This document shows, piece by piece, positions 32,558 to 43,469 of a stretch of 64,000 nucleotides of DNA. Each line of letters starts with the position of its first letter. Position 1 is the stretch's first letter. This DNA comes from Stictocephala bisonia. Taxonomy: Eukaryota > Arthropoda > Insecta > Hemiptera > Membracidae. The stretch lies in contig JAQJVL010000698.1 of NCBI GenBank assembly GCA_035578905.1, positions 62,001-126,000 on the forward strand, given 5' to 3'. The notes under the pieces were generated by a model. That model searched no databases. It had not been told where the DNA came from and saw only the letters and a program-made list of their open reading frames with translations. The translations under genes and the position numbers were made by a program.

Positions 32558-32756
32558 AGAGGGGAGAATTGATGTGTTTTAATTTATACTCTTTGTTACT
32601 TACTAATATTATTCATGTAAATACAAATATCATCAGCTGTTTTGTTTTAACAATTACTATTAAATGGTTCTACATTGAAACAACACTCATGTAATGTTTT
32701 ATTTGATTCTTCAACTAATTAATTTAGTAACATATTACAAAAACAACCCCTCAACA
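32558..32756 (+). repeat. polypurine tract and putative 3' LTR
   Basis: agaggggagaa (32558-32568) is followed by TG at 32570 and a CA end at 32755-32756, giving a putative LTR of about 187 bp right after the pol stop. It is called from position and termini only, since the second LTR is not present. Confidence 0.5.
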
Positions 32757-33877
32757 TTTCCTTTTTTCCATAAGAATAACATTGGGTTGATTTTAGTATA
32801 TTAATTACAGCTGTTTTGTAAATAAATAAACATGTTTATTTTGTATATTTAACATTACCTGTTGATGCATTAAGTGTTTAATCTTCAGCTGTGAAACAAA
32901 AACAAATGAAATAACCACGTTTGACATATATAGGGTTTGAAAAACCTATACTAATAATTAGTTAACAGGGCAAGTACTGTAGTGTGAGTGAAATACTATA
33001 CTGTGAGTGAAGTACTGTAGTGTGAGTGAAATACTAAATTTAATATTGTGATTTTACGTGATAAAGATAGTCTACTATTAATTGTAGTCAAAGTCACATG
33101 CAGAGGCTGAAGGGTATCGAGCTCAGCAAGTATCGGGGTTGGCACGCAAATCGTGCAGGGGTGTCCCTTAGTAAATATATGAAGGCACCATGGAAAAAAG
33201 GGGGAATGTCAGATTTTCAAATTTTTCAGGATTAGCAATTTTCTCCTTAATCCTGTTGTACCACTTGCATTTATTTCCTAATCTTTCTTAAACTTATTTA
33301 TCAAGTAGCCTACTTTATATTAAACTTGTACATTATCTACTAATAACATCAGTTTACCATTTAATAGCAAAATATATAAATATATATTATATGAGTACAA
33401 AATAGTTTTGGTAAAAAGGGGGAAAAAATTTTGTCAATAATGATTTAGGAAAAAATGGCAATGTCACCAAGGTTTACAGCTTCTAGAAACCAGTACTGAA
33501 TTAAATGACATAAAATTTGTATATTTGAAATTTTCTTCTTAAATAGGGGTTAAAATAAGTTAACACATTTAATTTTAAAAAGGCCTTTATTAACAAAAAA
33601 AGTGAAAACAGTACATATTACTTTGAGAAAAAAAAACATCTTTTAAATACAATGATCAAATTGGTTAATTAGTCCTTTTTCCACTCTGAGTAAGCGTATT
33701 CTTATTATTTGTCTTTAGTCTTAGGAAAAACTTCCTTGTCAATGGCATTTCTTTTTTTCCTTTTCTCTTCTTTCTCTATTTTTGGAAGATGGGTATAAAA
33801 TTGTCTGGCTTCTAAATTACAGAAAATCTTTAAAACTTGAAGATCAGAGTACTTTTCATGGGTAATAGGAGGTGCTC

Positions 33878-34119
33878 CTAAAACAAAACAATTTGCTAAA
33901 GCTTGTTATTGAAACATTTAACAACATTTAAGTCCAATTTTTGATTAGGAATTAAAATTTTATTTTAATTTAATTACCAAGAAAAATGCTAAAATTTATT
34001 CAAAATGATTAGGTTAGATTATTAATAAGTAAATTTTTTAACTGAAGTGGTCCAAATATTATTTAAATCATATTTTGATTACTAACAGTGAGTGACAGTA
34101 AAATGAAAAAAGATCTTAC
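33878..34119 (-). other. intron within the DUF7869-like gene
   Basis: Minus-strand donor gtaaga after DYAYEG and acceptor tttttag-like (ttgttttag) before APPIT; one base plus two bases complete the split codon. Presence of a spliceosomal intron shows this copy was not made by retroposition. Confidence 0.65.
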
Positions 34120-35620
34120 CCTCATAGGCATAGTCGGGTAGAAACAACTCTCCTTCAGGCAAGGGTTGGTGTTGTGGTAGTGAACCTGGTTGGTTAATGA
34201 CATGGGCCAACCAATACCCATGGAATGATGCTCGGTGCTTCAGGAAACGGGGATGCTCTTTTAAAGCTACTAGCTCTCTTATTGGCCTTGAAGGAAATGG
34301 GCACTTTGTAAAATAAAATTGATCTAAGTGTGAAGCGCAGTTCTGTACAAACTCCCCCTCAAAATGGATGACATGGAAGGGTGATGGCTTGATTCTAGCA
34401 ACTTCAATTTCATCAATCCAACCTTTAGGCGTTTCAATCTACTTCATTTGATTGATGCTTGCCATATTGCAGTCGCATTCTAAATATCTGTGGCCACGAA
34501 TTGGAAAATTCATCTGAATTTTGTCTACTCTCTTAGTGTGGTGGACAATGTAGTGAATAGTGCGGAAAGGATCCAATTCTTGTTTTGACCCCCGCAAGGA
34601 TCACAAAAAACATAAAGTTCTTTGACAGAAGGGTCAAGAATTGTCATCACAAAGTAAAGCAAGAAAGAACCCACCTCACTGGCACCCTCGTACGCCACTG
34701 TTTCATCATAAACAAAGAAAAATCATTCGTCTGTGTACAGTATGTGTATTGAACATACAAAGTGTTAATTGTCACTTATAATACACATCGTTATTTGTAA
34801 TATTTTGTACTGGCAAATTCTTTAAGAAGTCCATTGCAATAGTTTCGACCTCTTTTGATTGTTGACTCTTTGTTTAGAGGAGGCACGTTTGCGAATGTAA
34901 AACATATTGGCTTCTAACAAGTGTAGTTTTTTCTGATGTGAGCTCTTTCAATTTTCTTTTCTGGTTTTACCCTTTCCCTAGTATTTTCAGGACAGGATTT
35001 AACAACATGTTCTATAGCTCGAATCTCAGCAGTGAGTTTGTTGCAGGAATTGCAAGTATCCATTCTTGGATAACCAAAACTGATATTGAATTCTGAATTG
35101 AAAACTGTTCTTTATTTCTCATAAGATACTTTTTGGCCTGGGTACGCTATCTTAAACAATTCAAACATCTCTTTTATATTTAAGTCTGCTGGAAGATAGA
35201 TACGATTAGAAGAATTTGCGCTGTAGTGACTTCGTTCAACTTTAAATGAACCTATATGCTTGTGAATCGCCTCGATTGCCTCTTCTGACAAGTGGTGTTT
35301 ACGATTTAAATGCCAACCATCTTTAGGCGTTCCTCCTTTTTATAAATAGTTCTGTATTACTTTGACTTTTTATGTGATTCCCTAAAGAGACCGAAAAGCT
35401 TTTACACAAACATGAATTTCTACCACAGATTGCTCCCTACAAACTCGAACACGATATGAATATGAGTTGTCATGGAATTTAGCATTCTCTCTGGTTAGGC
35501 AACCAGATCTCCTTTGTGAAACTGTGTTCACATTAACCAAACAAGTTAAGTAGGCAATCAGTTAAGTAGGTTTTATTGAAATTGGATGTAATACTAGCGC
35601 ACGTTCTGCAGGTACAATCA

Positions 35621-38136
35621 TTTTAAAGCATTTAATCTGGTAAAGAAAATCAAGAGACAGGATATTGTCCTTCTAATGGGTGACATGAATGCCAAAGTGG
35701 GAGAGGATAATAGTGGCATTGAAAGGATTATGGGTAGACATGGTCTGGGAACGATGAATAATAATGGAAGTAGGCTTGTTGAGTTTTGTGGAGACAGGGA
35801 GCTAGTGGTTGGAGGAACTTTGTTTCCCCATAAAAAATGCCATAAATTAACTTGGACCTCGCCAAATGGAATTACAGCCAACCAAATCGACCATGTAGCA
35901 ATTAGTAAGAAATGGAGGACATCTCTCTTGGATGTGCGGTCTAGAAGAGGAGCTGACTGTGGCAGCGATCACCACCTCGTAACAGTAGATATAAGATTAA
36001 AAATAGCTTCAACAAGGGTACAACTGGAGAAGATACAGACAATGTTTGATTCAAACAAACTTAGAAAGAAAGAGACAGCCCAAAGGTTTAGTCTGGAGCT
36101 ACAGAATAGGTTTGCTGCATTAGACAGGGAGACAGAGGATATTGAAAATAAGTGGGAAAAAATAAAGAAGACCTTTGTAGATGCTGCCGAGGAAGTCATA
36201 GGATACAGGAGGAGAAAGAGGAAGCCATGGATCACAAAAGAGACCCTGAAAAAGATTGAAGAAAGGAAGAAGTTAAAAGAGAAGAAGAACCAAGCAAAGG
36301 AATACGAAGAAATTATAGCTACTACACATGCATACAATGCAAAACATAGAGAAGTGCAAAGGAGTTTTAGGAGGGACAAGAGAATCTGGGCTGACAATCT
36401 GGCAAAGGAAGCTCAAGAAGCTGCAACGCAAGGAAATAGTAAAGAATTGTACAAAATTACTAAGACTCTGGCCAACAAGAAATTTATTGCAAAAAAACCT
36501 ATTAAAGACACAAGTGGTAAGGTAATAGTAAATGAAGAAAAGCAAAGGGAAAGGTGGAAAGAATTCTTTGAAGAGCTGCTAAATAGACAAGTAGTGATGG
36601 AAGAGGTGGAAGTAGAAAATATAAACCAGAGACAGATAGAAAACGAAGTACACATAGAAGATCTTTGTACCATCGAAGGCAGAAATTGTAACGGCACTCA
36701 AGGAAATCAAGAATGGGAAAGCGCCCGGAGTGGATGACATATCTCCAGAAATGCTAAAAGCAAACCCAAACCTTACAGCAGAAATGTTCTATGACCTATT
36801 AAAAGATATATGGGAAAAAGAATTAATTCCAGATGATTGGAAGAAAGGGTTGCTGATAAAAATTCCAAAGAAAGGGGACATTTCACTGTGCACAAACTGG
36901 ATGGGTATTACACTGCTCTCCGTGGCTAGTAAAATTCTCACCAGGATAATTTTAAACAGAATCAAAGGTATAATAGATACAAAACTGCGGAGAGAACAAG
37001 CGGGCTTTAGGAAAGACCACTCATGTATAGACATGATCAACACCCTTAGGATTATAGTTGAACAATGCTCTGAGTTTCAGACACCAGTGTATCTGTCCTT
37101 TGTGGATTTTGAAAAGGCTTTTGACTCCATCAGTAGAGAATCCATTTGGAAAGCGTTATCTGAAGCGGGTGTGCCTAAAAAAAATCATTAACCTCATAAA
37201 AGAAATATATAGAAATTACAGATGCCAGATAGTCCACGAGGGTAAATTATCCTGTCCATTTGAAATTGGAGCTGGAGTAAGGCAAGGCTGTTTGCTTTCA
37301 CCAATACTATTTCTTATGGTTTTGGATAGCATAATGAAACAAGTTGTAAGTAGGCCCACGGGTATACAGTGGGGACTGATGGATAGACTGGAGGACATAG
37401 ATTTTGCGGACGATTTATGCATAATGTCCCAAACACTGAATGACATGAAAGGAAAGCTTGAAGACCTTCATAACAAAGGAGAAAAAGTTGGCCTAAAAAT
37501 AAATTTTGAAAAAACAAAAGAAATGAGGATAAATAATAGAAATAATCAGCCGCTGGTGGTGAATAACAAACTTATTGAGCAAGTAGAACGATTCCAATAC
37601 CTGGGAAGCATTGTTTCTAAGACGGGTGGAACTGATGAAGATGTAATCAGTAGGATTAGGAAGGCCAAAGGAGCATTTGCCCAACTTGTACCAGTTTGGC
37701 GATCAAGTCAAATAAGAAGAAAGACAAAATTAAGGATTTTTGAAACCAATGTAAAGTCGATCCTTCTATATGGCTGCCAGACATGGAAAGTCACTAAAAC
37801 AGTAACAAGTAAACTGCAAGTCTTCATAAATAAGTGTCTCCGAAGAATCTTTAACATATACTGGCCAGATAGAATTTCAAACGAGGAATTGATGCGAAGA
37901 GCAAATGAAAATCCTATTGGTGACACCATTAAGAAGAGGAAGTTTGGGTGGATAGGCCATACACTAAGAAGGCCCATTAACAACATCAGCCGACAAGCCC
38001 TAGATTGGAATCCCCAAGGAAGTAGAAAGAGAGGAAGACCGAAGATAACTTGGAGGAGGTCAGTCGAGAGGGAGATTGGAGAGGAAGGCAAGAGTTGGGG
38101 AGAAGTAAAGCAGCTAGCACACAATCTCAGACAGTG
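35621..38136 (+). mobile_element. RTE-type LINE, 5'-truncated, with 7-bp target duplication
   Basis: acaatca flanks it at 35614-35620 and 38137-38143. Removing the insertion restores a continuous Cys-rich stretch in the host minus-strand gene, which confirms the boundaries. The insertion starts inside the endonuclease domain and ends at or within a base of the ORF stop, with no poly(A) tail. Confidence 0.9.
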
Positions 38137-38137
38137 A
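35676..38137 (+). pseudogene. RTE LINE endonuclease-reverse transcriptase, two frameshifts
   Basis: 35676-36690: endonuclease second half (LLMGDMNAKVG, LTWTSPNGITANQIDHVAIS, GADCGSDHHLVTV) and a long charged linker. 36690-37185, in another frame: KNGKAPGVDDISPEMLK, IPKKGDISLCTNWMGITLL, FVDFEKAFDSISRESIWKAL. 37185-38137, third frame: GAGVRQGCLLSPILFLMVLD, DIDFADDLCIMSQ, YLGSIVSKTGGTDED, LLYGCQTWKVTK, IGHTLRRP, GSRKRGRPKITWRRSVEREI. The frameshifts fall near 36690 and at the A-run near 37180. All catalytic boxes are retained, so it decayed recently. Confidence 0.92.
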
Positions 38138-38384
38138 CAATCAGGTCCTATTTCGTGTGTGGATGCTAGTAGCTTTTTCTTAACATCGCTTAAACAACCA
38201 GTTACCTTTTGTTTCTTCGAAGTATTTGACGATTTGGAGCTGTTACCTTCACCTTCCATAGCTTACTAATTAGTTACACACACAAAACTGGAACATTTAC
38301 AAATTATCACCAAACATTCTTACATATGAGACGCCGACACAACGTTGGTATTTTAAGGCGAATATGAATGGTTATATGAGTGTA

Positions 38385-38772
38385 GGATGAGTGTGGATGA
38401 GTGTAGTCTGGTTACTAACTGAGTTCAACTATTCCTCAGAAAGGGCAATTCATTAATAGCCCAACAGCCAGGGCAACTAAGGGACCTACAGCTTTACGTG
38501 GAATCCAAACCACGTAGTGCTGGTCTGATTTACAGCTAATTGACAAGCCTGATACTCAGTTATCTCCCCCACACAACATCCGCATAATGATTACCACCCA
38601 ACATAGACACTCCAGACTTCTCTAGTAGTGTCCACGCCGATAGCAACCATCAAGCGAACGCCATGTAGATATTAAGAGGACCAAGCATCCAACCTACCGC
38701 CTACAATCTCCCAAACACTTTGTCTCCATGTAGCTGGGTTACAGCACTGTGCTACCAGTAACCTCAACAATC
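38385..38772 (-). mobile_element. SINE copy (head type 1)
   Basis: The reverse complement starts ggttactggtagcacagtgc and shares about 390 bp with the copy at 6915, including gtggacactactagagaagt, the hairpin ccacgtagtg/cacgtggt-like part, and the tail gaggaatagttgaactcagt. Inserted between the DUF7869-like gene start and the right TIR. Confidence 0.8.
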
Positions 38773-39045
38773 AACAGTGCACAGCCACAACTTCACTGAC
38801 TGCAGCATACAAAATAAAGACAGTGCTGCCAACTGACAATCCCCCTTTTTCCCGTGTTTCACAATGTCAGTCCCTCTTTTTCCCATGGATGGCATATTTT
38901 CAAACGTCCATATCTTGCTGACTATCTCCGTTCTTTCCATGGAAATAAAATACACAAAAAGAGATTATTGAGACCTTTCCAAAAATATAAGAATGTAACA
39001 AAGCATATTTTTGACATTCCCCGCTTTTCCCGTGGACTCTTCATA

Positions 39046-41604
39046 CAAAAATGAATGTGTGTCTATAATTTATGTATCAGATTACCACGAAACTTTGGGA
39101 AGTTGTAAAGTTCACTCCTTTGACGTGATTTCATTCACTTCCAACTCAGAGCTCCACCCCAGTGGCCTTTAAAGTTTCAATGATAATGCAATGGAGTTAC
39201 TTAATTTTACACCTGTTAGATTAAAACAAATAAAATGAACACTTTTGAAATATGCTTATTGAAATTTAAAATAAACTAAAACATCACTGTTTATATGTTA
39301 ATCCCGTAGCAAGGCATAGGTAAACAGCTAGTAGTTTTATAAGAAATTTAGTACTTACATTATACTATATCATATATTTTAAGAAATGTTGTAAGTCTTC
39401 CAAGTTTCTAACTAAATTAAGTTTAAGATTTAAAATAAAATGTACATTCAAATTTTAAAGAAGAAACACAACATTTAATGTAGCAGCATGACATTTATTT
39501 CAGGAAATTCAAGAAATAATCAAAACTATACAAATATTCATTCAGTATAGTGAGTTAAAAAAATATATACTTAAAGTCTGAAAAAATGCTGTAGGTACCT
39601 TTTTTCAGACTTGAAGTAATTTCTTGCAGGTTTGAACTGTTTATTGGTCAAATCCAAATTCATAAAAAATTTCCAGTTTAAAGTACAATCAAGAAACTTA
39701 TTCAAAGAATAGAAAGTCAATCCAATCCTCTCTTATCCTTACAATGGGTATTATCTTAACAGTCACTTTGTGGACCGTCGATAGATTAATGACATTCTTT
39801 GTTTAGAAAAATATCTTCACTGTATCATCTCTCCAACAATGTCTACTTTTCAATGTAATTTCAATAGGGCAGTGGTATTCAATTCAATAATTACTTCTGT
39901 ATCAAATAATAGCGGCTGTGCTATTATAAATTGGTCACATTTCATAAAAAATATCTCCAACTTGTGATTCAGTCAAATTCAACGATCCACAATTTTATTT
40001 ATATAAAGTCGAATATATTGAATGAAGTGAACTCTGGACGGTCAAAAAACCAGTTACAAAGTGGGAAGTACATGAAGGAGGCCAGTGGAAAGGTATACAA
40101 AGCTGAGATATACAGACGTTATTTTGAACTTGCCTCTTCCGGTCCTTAGCGTTCGCTTTCACAGAGTTAACTTAATGTGGCCAGTAACATCTCTTTATTG
40201 GAATCAGGACTTCATTTTTCCAATAGAGTAATTTTTTTAAATAATTCTCAACCAAAAATCAATATTTTGTTTCATTTTAATGATCTTCAGCTGAAACTGG
40301 GAACTCCAGGATTTTGGAGGAAGAGCCAGTTCCTGATATTCAGTCAAGGGAAGAGGTTTGTGATTGTCCTTCCAGACCACAACGCCATACAAATCTACCT
40401 TCACGTTTTAAAGATTACAAGACTTGTTAGCTTATTGTTAAACACTATTTTGTGTTTTTTTTATACAAAGAGGGAAATGTGGTAGTTTTTGAACTAACTA
40501 CTTTGACATCATTATACTATTTTATATCATATGTTTTTATATTGTTGATTTGTCATGTTGACTTTCTGTTAATAAAAGTCTTAAGTAAGGTAATTCTTTT
40601 ATAATTTGTTTTTAACTTTATTACAAAAGGCTCATTAGATTTGAGATCTAGTTGTTAATCTCTTTGATGAATTTTAAATTTTATGTCCACGTTGTTTTTA
40701 AGTAATTTTTAGTTAAAATATTGATAGGACTGGCACTTTAAAATCTTTTGCTATATACAAAAGTTTGTATTAGTAACAAATTGTTTACACATCTGTGGAG
40801 TTGTTGTAATGAAATGGTAAGACTATGCAAAGAGTGTTAAGCCAGAAAATATTCTATTCATGTGTAAAAAAATAAAGAAAATTCACAGAGAAGAAAGAAA
40901 CCCAGGCTGCATCCAGTCTGTGTGTCCAGTAGTTATTTCTCAAGTATGTCACGTGATGGCGGGTCCAGCACCTTGCCAGTCTCTCCCCTATTCCCTCCAA
41001 ATCTTAAGGATAAACTTAGTAATTATTACTACAAATTTATGAAGATGTACATTAGTTGTAATCCCTATATAACTACCACTGAGTTGTTATATATAGAGGT
41101 TTGTGATTGTTATATATAGTTATATAAAAGGAACAACCTCTGTTCCTTTTATCTATGAACAAATTTAAAACTTACCTAATTCCTAATTTATGGTATTATT
41201 TATATTAATAAGACAGGGAATGATTAAATTACTAATCCCCACATTTGGAGTGTCTCCATTCCAATATGCTTTTTAATATTTTAAGCCATAATAGTCATTG
41301 ATCAATTTATTTGCAGGTGCTAAATTTTGAATCAATAGATTATGCAAAAAATTGTGTTTTACACTCTACTAACCATACCCGAATATTTGTTCACAAATTA
41401 TTTGTTAGTAAACAATCTTTGAATTAACTATTTGAGTTGAGTAAGTTAAACCCAAGTTAAAATTACTACTTTGGCATAAATCTATTTTTATTCTTTTAAC
41501 ATTTATGTAACTATTTTTATCTAAAAATAAAATTACCACAAATTTAGGTGATTCCTTCACTTTGCTCATTTGGATTCCTATGCTGACTTATAGATTTTTA
41601 ATTA
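39046..41604. other. AT-rich intergenic sequence
   Basis: No gene recognised. Small inverted repeats at 39573-39617 (aagtctgaaaaaa/ttttttcagactt) and 41125-41150 (aaaggaacaacctctgttcctt-like hairpin). Open frames at 40.1-40.5 and 40.9-41.1 kb have no recognisable domain. Confidence 0.45.
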
Positions 41605-41667
41605 GTATTAGGAGATTTAGGGCATCAGCACACTTGCCTCAGAAGACAAGTCCAGTAACACAACTTT

Positions 41668-42900
41668 ACGTACTTACTTAGTTGGCCACTCAAACCGTAA
41701 AAGGTTTTTGGCCTCGCCAACAATTTGCCTCCACTTCCTCCTGTCTTGCATCATCTCTTCTTCCACTCCCATTTTCCGCATATCCCTTTGCACCTGATCT
41801 TTCCATCTCAGCCTTGGTCGACCCAAAGGTCTTCTTCCTGCTGGTCTTCCTTCCATTACTCTTCTCAATACAGATTCCTCCTCCCTTCTGTTAAATGGCC
41901 TGCCCATCTGAGTCGTCTTGATTTTCCTTTTGCTACTATGTCTGCTTCCTTAAACAATTCTCTAAGTTCCTGATTTTTCCTTATTCTCCATTGTTCTTCT
42001 TCTTTCACTGGCCCATATATTGATTGCTCTTAATACTTTATTTTCAAAGGTTACTAATCGCCTTTCTGTTTTCTTGCTCATTGTCCATACCTCAGAGCCA
42101 TATAGGACTACTGGCCTTATAATTGGCTTGTACATTTGTTCTTTGGTTCTTCTTGATAAGGTTTTGCTTTTCAACATTTTTCCTAAGGCCCAATAGCACC
42201 TATTTCCGTTCAGTAACCTTGTTTCAATTTCCATTTCTTCTTTATTTTGTTGATCAATAGTGACACCAAGGTATTTGAATTTTTCACAACTATTGAATTT
42301 ATATGGATTCACTTCTAAAACCTGCTCTCTTTCTAATGCATTCCGTTCTATTTTAAGATATTTGGTTTTTTCCTCATTGGTTTCTAAGCCTACTATTTTT
42401 GCTTGAGTAATGAGCTCCTCATCCAAACGTTTGAGACCGTCCTCGTTTTCGGCTAATAAGGCTACATCATCTGCAAAAGCCAATAATTTGATCTTTGCGT
42501 CTATCCACAGACCCTCATTCAAACTTTTTGTTCTTTTTAGTGCGTTTTCAATTGCCAGATTGAACAGTAAAGGTGATAACCCATCTCCTTGTCTTACGCC
42601 AGTGTTTATTTCAAATGTCTCTGAATATTCATTTATTCACATTTATTCACATTTATTCACACTGAATTTACATTTTGATTCTTCCATACAAATCTCTGCC
42701 ATCTTCACTAATTTCTCTGGTATTCCATATCCTTTAAGTGTTTTCCATAGATGTTTACAGTTTATACTGTCATACGCTTTTTTGAAGTCAACAAAAAGGA
42801 TATGTGTGGTTTTGTCAAATTCCCAGTATTTTGAGATGACTTGTTTTAAGATGAACAGTTGGTCTGTCACAGAAGCAAAAAATATAAACGGAACATAGAT
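41668..42900 (-). mobile_element. RTE-type LINE, 5'-truncated, decayed
   Basis: The 3' end is at about 41668 with an aagtaagtac tail. Minus frames run 42643-42912 (SVTDQLFILKQVISKYWEFD, LFVDFKKAYDSINCKHLWKT), 41962-42522 (IKLLAFADDVALLAENEDGL, FKYLGVTIDQQNKEEMEIET, VVLYGSEVWTMSKK) and 41674-41907 (GRPRLRWKDQVQRDMRKMG). The stretch between 42522 and 42643 contains a short attcacattt tandem expansion (42628-42661) that breaks the palm. Confidence 0.9.
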
Positions 42901-42912
42901 TTTCAGTGCCAC
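41674..42912 (-). pseudogene. RTE LINE reverse transcriptase, frameshifted
   Basis: Three frames in order as listed for the element make one broken polypeptide from the palm A motif (VDFKKAYDS) through the catalytic FADD to the conserved C-terminal G-R-P-R-x-R-W-K-D-Q-V tail. The endonuclease is absent. A frame change near 41910-41960 and a repeat expansion in the palm disable it. Confidence 0.88.
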
Positions 42913-43204
42913 TGGTACTTTTTTGGTAAGTAGAGTAGAAGAGACTCAAGTGCCTTTCAGTGGCACTAAAATTTGTTTAGTGCAGTGTCAGTAGACTTGT
43001 CTTCTCAGGTAAGCTTGCTGATGCCCTCTCCTACTGAGTTTGAACTATAGAATGTACATAGAGCACCAATGTTTTCTGGATACACGCCAGTTTTTTTTTT
43101 CAATCAGCTTTCTATTTTGTGACTGACCAGGAATAATAGACAATATTTATGAGTAGTTCAATTCATATAAATATTTGTTGTTTCTTTGTGAAAAACTGAT
43201 ACTA

Positions 43205-43405
43205 AATATGGGTACATAAACAAACACTTAATTTTTATGTAAAAATATTAATAAAATAATACCTTTGACATATTTCTTCATATTTTTCGTGCAATGTACA
43301 TTTCGACTATGTACTTGAAGATGCCTTCAATGAAGTCCAAATGTACATGTACGAAAAATATATGATTATATGTGTTAAAAGGTATTATGTTTTAATATTT
43401 TAGTT
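43205..43405. repeat. hairpin repeat with a degenerate hammerhead-like centre
   Basis: aataatacctttgacatatt (43256) and its partner ending aaaaggtattat (43390) are inverted copies with arms of about 55-60 bp. The centre reads cttgaagatgccttcaatga/agtccaaatg, similar in layout to the ctgaaga-stem-gaaac core of the foldback at 3.66-4.18 kb but with changes in both conserved boxes. Likely another decayed terminal-repeat pair. Confidence 0.55.
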
Positions 43406-43469
43406 TTATTATACATCTTCTAGAGGCTTTAATTCAACTATAATTATCGTTTGGTTTAATTTTAATTCA

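Larger units (their letters stand above)
30254..32756. mobile_element. rearranged Ty3/gypsy LTR retrotransposon
   Basis: gag, protease, reverse transcriptase and RNase H pieces run on the - strand (30303-32290), whereas the integrase C-terminus and 3' LTR run on the + strand (32312-32756). A piece of gag is present at both ends of the minus block as an inverted pair (30254-30350 and about 32203-32293, roughly 85-90% alike). The simplest reading is an internal inversion, with a gag segment duplicated, of one + strand element. No 5' LTR is visible. Confidence 0.8.
33705..38259 (-). pseudogene. DUF7869-like transposon protein, intron-bearing, decayed
   Basis: Starts MEGEGNSSKSSNTSKKQKVT at 38259. 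Interrupted at codon GPDC by the RTE insertion, it resumes at 35620 with CTCRTCASI. Recognisable blocks follow: HLSEEAIEAIHKHIGSFKVE, RSHYSANSSNRIYLPADLNI, FGYPRMDTCNSCNKL, VYDETVAYEGASEVGSFLLY, CDPCGGQNKNW, PIRGHRYLECDCN. The last exon (33705-33877, APPITHEKYSDLQ to a TAA) joins across an intron 33878-34119 with good gtaag/tag sites and matching phase. In-frame stops and a frameshift near 34570 show decay. I recall this block order from a widespread animal family labelled DUF7869, often in repeats; its reaction is not known to me. Confidence 0.7.
33178..39045. mobile_element. TIR-bounded DNA element carrying a DUF7869-like gene
   Basis: Terminal inverted repeats 33178-33211 and 39012-39045 match at 27 of 34 (tatgaag, cca, gg, aaaa, ggggaatgtca). 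A related subterminal motif (gggaaaaag(a/g)ggga then tgtca) recurs near 33411 and 33447 on the left and, inverted, near 38843 and 38867 on the right. The interior holds one minus-strand gene (33705-38259), an RTE LINE (35621-38136) and a SINE (38385-38772). Without these two the element is about 3 kb. No target duplication was recognised. Confidence 0.65.
41620..43026. repeat. inverted Penelope-type terminal segments flanking an RTE LINE
   Basis: gggcatcagcacacttgcct at 41620 and its inverted partner ending at 43026 match over about 40 bp. The right copy, and a few dozen bases before it (cagtggcactaaaatttg), resemble the end of the Penelope-like element at 27060-27105. So two oppositely oriented terminal segments bracket the RTE insertion. 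Confidence 0.6.

Noticed and set aside
37708..38259. 183-codon minus-strand frame as one protein
   Set aside because: Only its first ~40 residues belong to the DUF7869-like gene; the rest is antisense RTE LINE sequence.
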